Source of the DNA: Bradyrhizobium sp. 149
GTDB taxonomy: Bacteria > Pseudomonadota > Alphaproteobacteria > Rhizobiales > Xanthobacteraceae
DNA: 64,000 bases
NCBI RefSeq assembly: GCF_023073915.1
Contig: NZ_JADPKK010000012.1
Span: forward strand, 62,001-126,000
Direction of reading: 5' to 3'
This document shows, one piece after another, positions 63,061 through 64,000 of this stretch. Position 1 is the stretch's first letter; every line of letters begins with the position of its first letter. Under the pieces are notes generated by a model, which ran no database searches, had not been told where the DNA came from, and saw nothing but the letters and a program-made list of their open reading frames with translations. A program made the translations under genes and the position numbers.

Positions 63061-64000
63061 CTAAAAAGGCCGCACGATTCCGACGCGCGGGATCAGCGTG
63101 AGGACCAGACCGAAGATGTTTGCCTTCTGATCCTCAGCCGGCATCAGCGGCGTCTCGCGTGCGGCGGGCAGCATCTTCACCGCGTGCAGAATGAGGAACA
63201 TGCAGACCGCCCAGTTCGAGATCCAACGCGAATAGTCGAACACCATCGCGAACATCACGAGATAGGCGAGGCTGACGCCGATGAGCGCCGCGATCACGAC
63301 ACGGCGGTGCGTGTCTTTTTCGAGCGCACCGATCAGGTTCGCGTAATAGCGCAACAGCGGCGTATGCAGCCAGATCAGCAGCGCGAACATGGGCACGCCG
63401 AGAATGTTGTGGGGCAGGCGGCCCCAGGTGTCGGATATCTCCTTCGCCAGCGGTTGGTACCAGATGTAGGAAAATTGCAGCAGGTCGGTCCGCGACGGAT
63501 CGGCCATCCGGCTTTTCAGGTAGGCAACGAAATCCGCTTCCGGAATCGGCATCGTTCCCAAAAACTGCGCCGCAAAGAACAGCAGGCTAACGCAAAGCAG
63601 CGCCACCAAACCGAACACGACGCCCGTTCTGTCGATGCCATAAGCGAGGTAGTGCCTGATCACGACGATGGTGATGATGGTTGGCACATACATCAAGAGA
63701 TGAATGTGGTGGATCAGCACCAGGACGATCGAGAACAGCGCGGCCAAAGCCACGAACAGCAGCGAGCCCGCCGGCATCAGCAGCAGGATGATCGCCAGCG
63801 CGCAGCCATAGATGTCGAAATGGCCGAGCGTGTGCATGAAGTTCTTGAGGAAGAACGGCGAGCCCGCGATGACGACGAACAGCGGCAATGTCTTCGCGGT
63901 GAAGCCGAATGTCTTCTGAAATAGTCTTGCGTAGAGACCCAGCGTCACCAGCCACGTCGCGCCGCCGAGCGCGAACACTGTCCATACCGGCACCTTGTCG
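63061..64000 (-). CDS. Multi-pass membrane protein, 5' end outside the window
   Basis: At least 313 residues are open to the window edge with no stop, so the start lies beyond 64000. About eight hydrophobic segments are visible (GGATWLVTLGLYARLFQ, LFVVIAGSPFFL, ALAIILLLMPAGSLLFVALA, VVFGLVALLCVSLLFFAAQF and others), with a soluble loop near MPIPEADFVAYLKSRMADPS. It resembles polytopic proteins of unknown function, some of which belong to glycosyltransferase or polysaccharide systems, but no motif settles it. Confidence 0.85.
   Translation of the reverse strand, partial: DKVPVWTVFALGGATWLVTLGLYARLFQKTFGFTAKTLPLFVVIAGSPFFLKNFMHTLGHFDIYGCALAIILLLMPAGSLLFVALAALFSIVLVLIHHIHLLMYVPTIITIVVIRHYLAYGIDRTGVVFGLVALLCVSLLFFAAQFLGTMPIPEADFVAYLKSRMADPSRTDLLQFSYIWYQPLAKEISDTWGRLPHNILGVPMFALLIWLHTPLLRYYANLIGALEKDTHRRVVIAALIGVSLAYLVMFAMVFDYSRWISNWAVCMFLILHAVKMLPAARETPLMPAEDQKANIFGLVLTLIPRVGIVRPF

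Overview
The window looks like chromosome of a slow-growing rhizobial alphaproteobacterium, most likely Bradyrhizobium or a close relative. This rests on the high GC content with strong G/C in third codon positions, the gene neighbourhoods (leuS-lptE-holA-parB-parA-rsmG-mnmG-mnmE-rho; maf-coaE-dnaQ-secB; two glnK-amtB pairs) and several families of dispersed intergenic palindromes that I remember as typical of Bradyrhizobiaceae. No database search was possible, so the genus is an inference.

Layout. 1-6200: the end of a fused CysN/CysC sulfate-activation gene, a succinate dehydrogenase assembly factor, rsmB, a heparinase-like gene and purH. 6200-17600: mixed metabolic and accessory genes, namely two MFS transporters (one broken by a frameshift), gamma-glutamyltransferase, a GST and a DUF2239 gene that diverge from a pair of CCCGGG-centred sites, an isomerase, a ketopantoate-reductase-like gene, a diheme cytochrome c with a PQQ-type sugar dehydrogenase, and an epimerase. 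17661-17735: tRNA-Gly(GCC). 18000-24500: thioredoxin-TPR, Lon-N domain, cytochrome b plus PepSY, a TetR gene with two visible operators, Trm112, a UbiH-like hydroxylase and tesB. 24500-31250: nitrogen sensing and ammonium uptake (glnK-amtB twice) on either side of an ArsR-SRPBCC pair with a perfect 26-bp palindrome and a divergent ClpP. 31300-42900: GFA protein, dapC-like aminotransferase, ftsK, lolA, xthA, a cNMP-binding protein with an OmpR-type regulator, an L,D-transpeptidase-fold protein, a hydratase, a YggS protein and a diguanylate cyclase.

43000-63000 is a chromosome-maintenance region. leuS, lptE and holA run on the plus strand. Then parB, parA, rsmG, mnmG, mnmE, rho and hemJ all run on the minus strand, with four parS-type 16-mers at 50056-52328 (two match the TGTTTCACGTGAAACA consensus exactly). 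After a 455-bp gap (56018-56472), ppsR, maf, coaE, dnaQ, a Tim44-domain gene, mltA and an Smr gene run on the plus strand, with only secB reversed. The strand switch, the flanking genes and degenerate DnaA-like boxes make that gap a good candidate for the replication origin.

I see no prophage, transposase, CRISPR array or secondary-metabolite cluster. The most informative points are the parS cluster and candidate oriC, the readable operators (TetR, ArsR, CCCGGG pair), the frameshifted MFS gene, a 23-bp element present twice 36 kb apart, and REP-like palindromes, one of which separates parA from parB.
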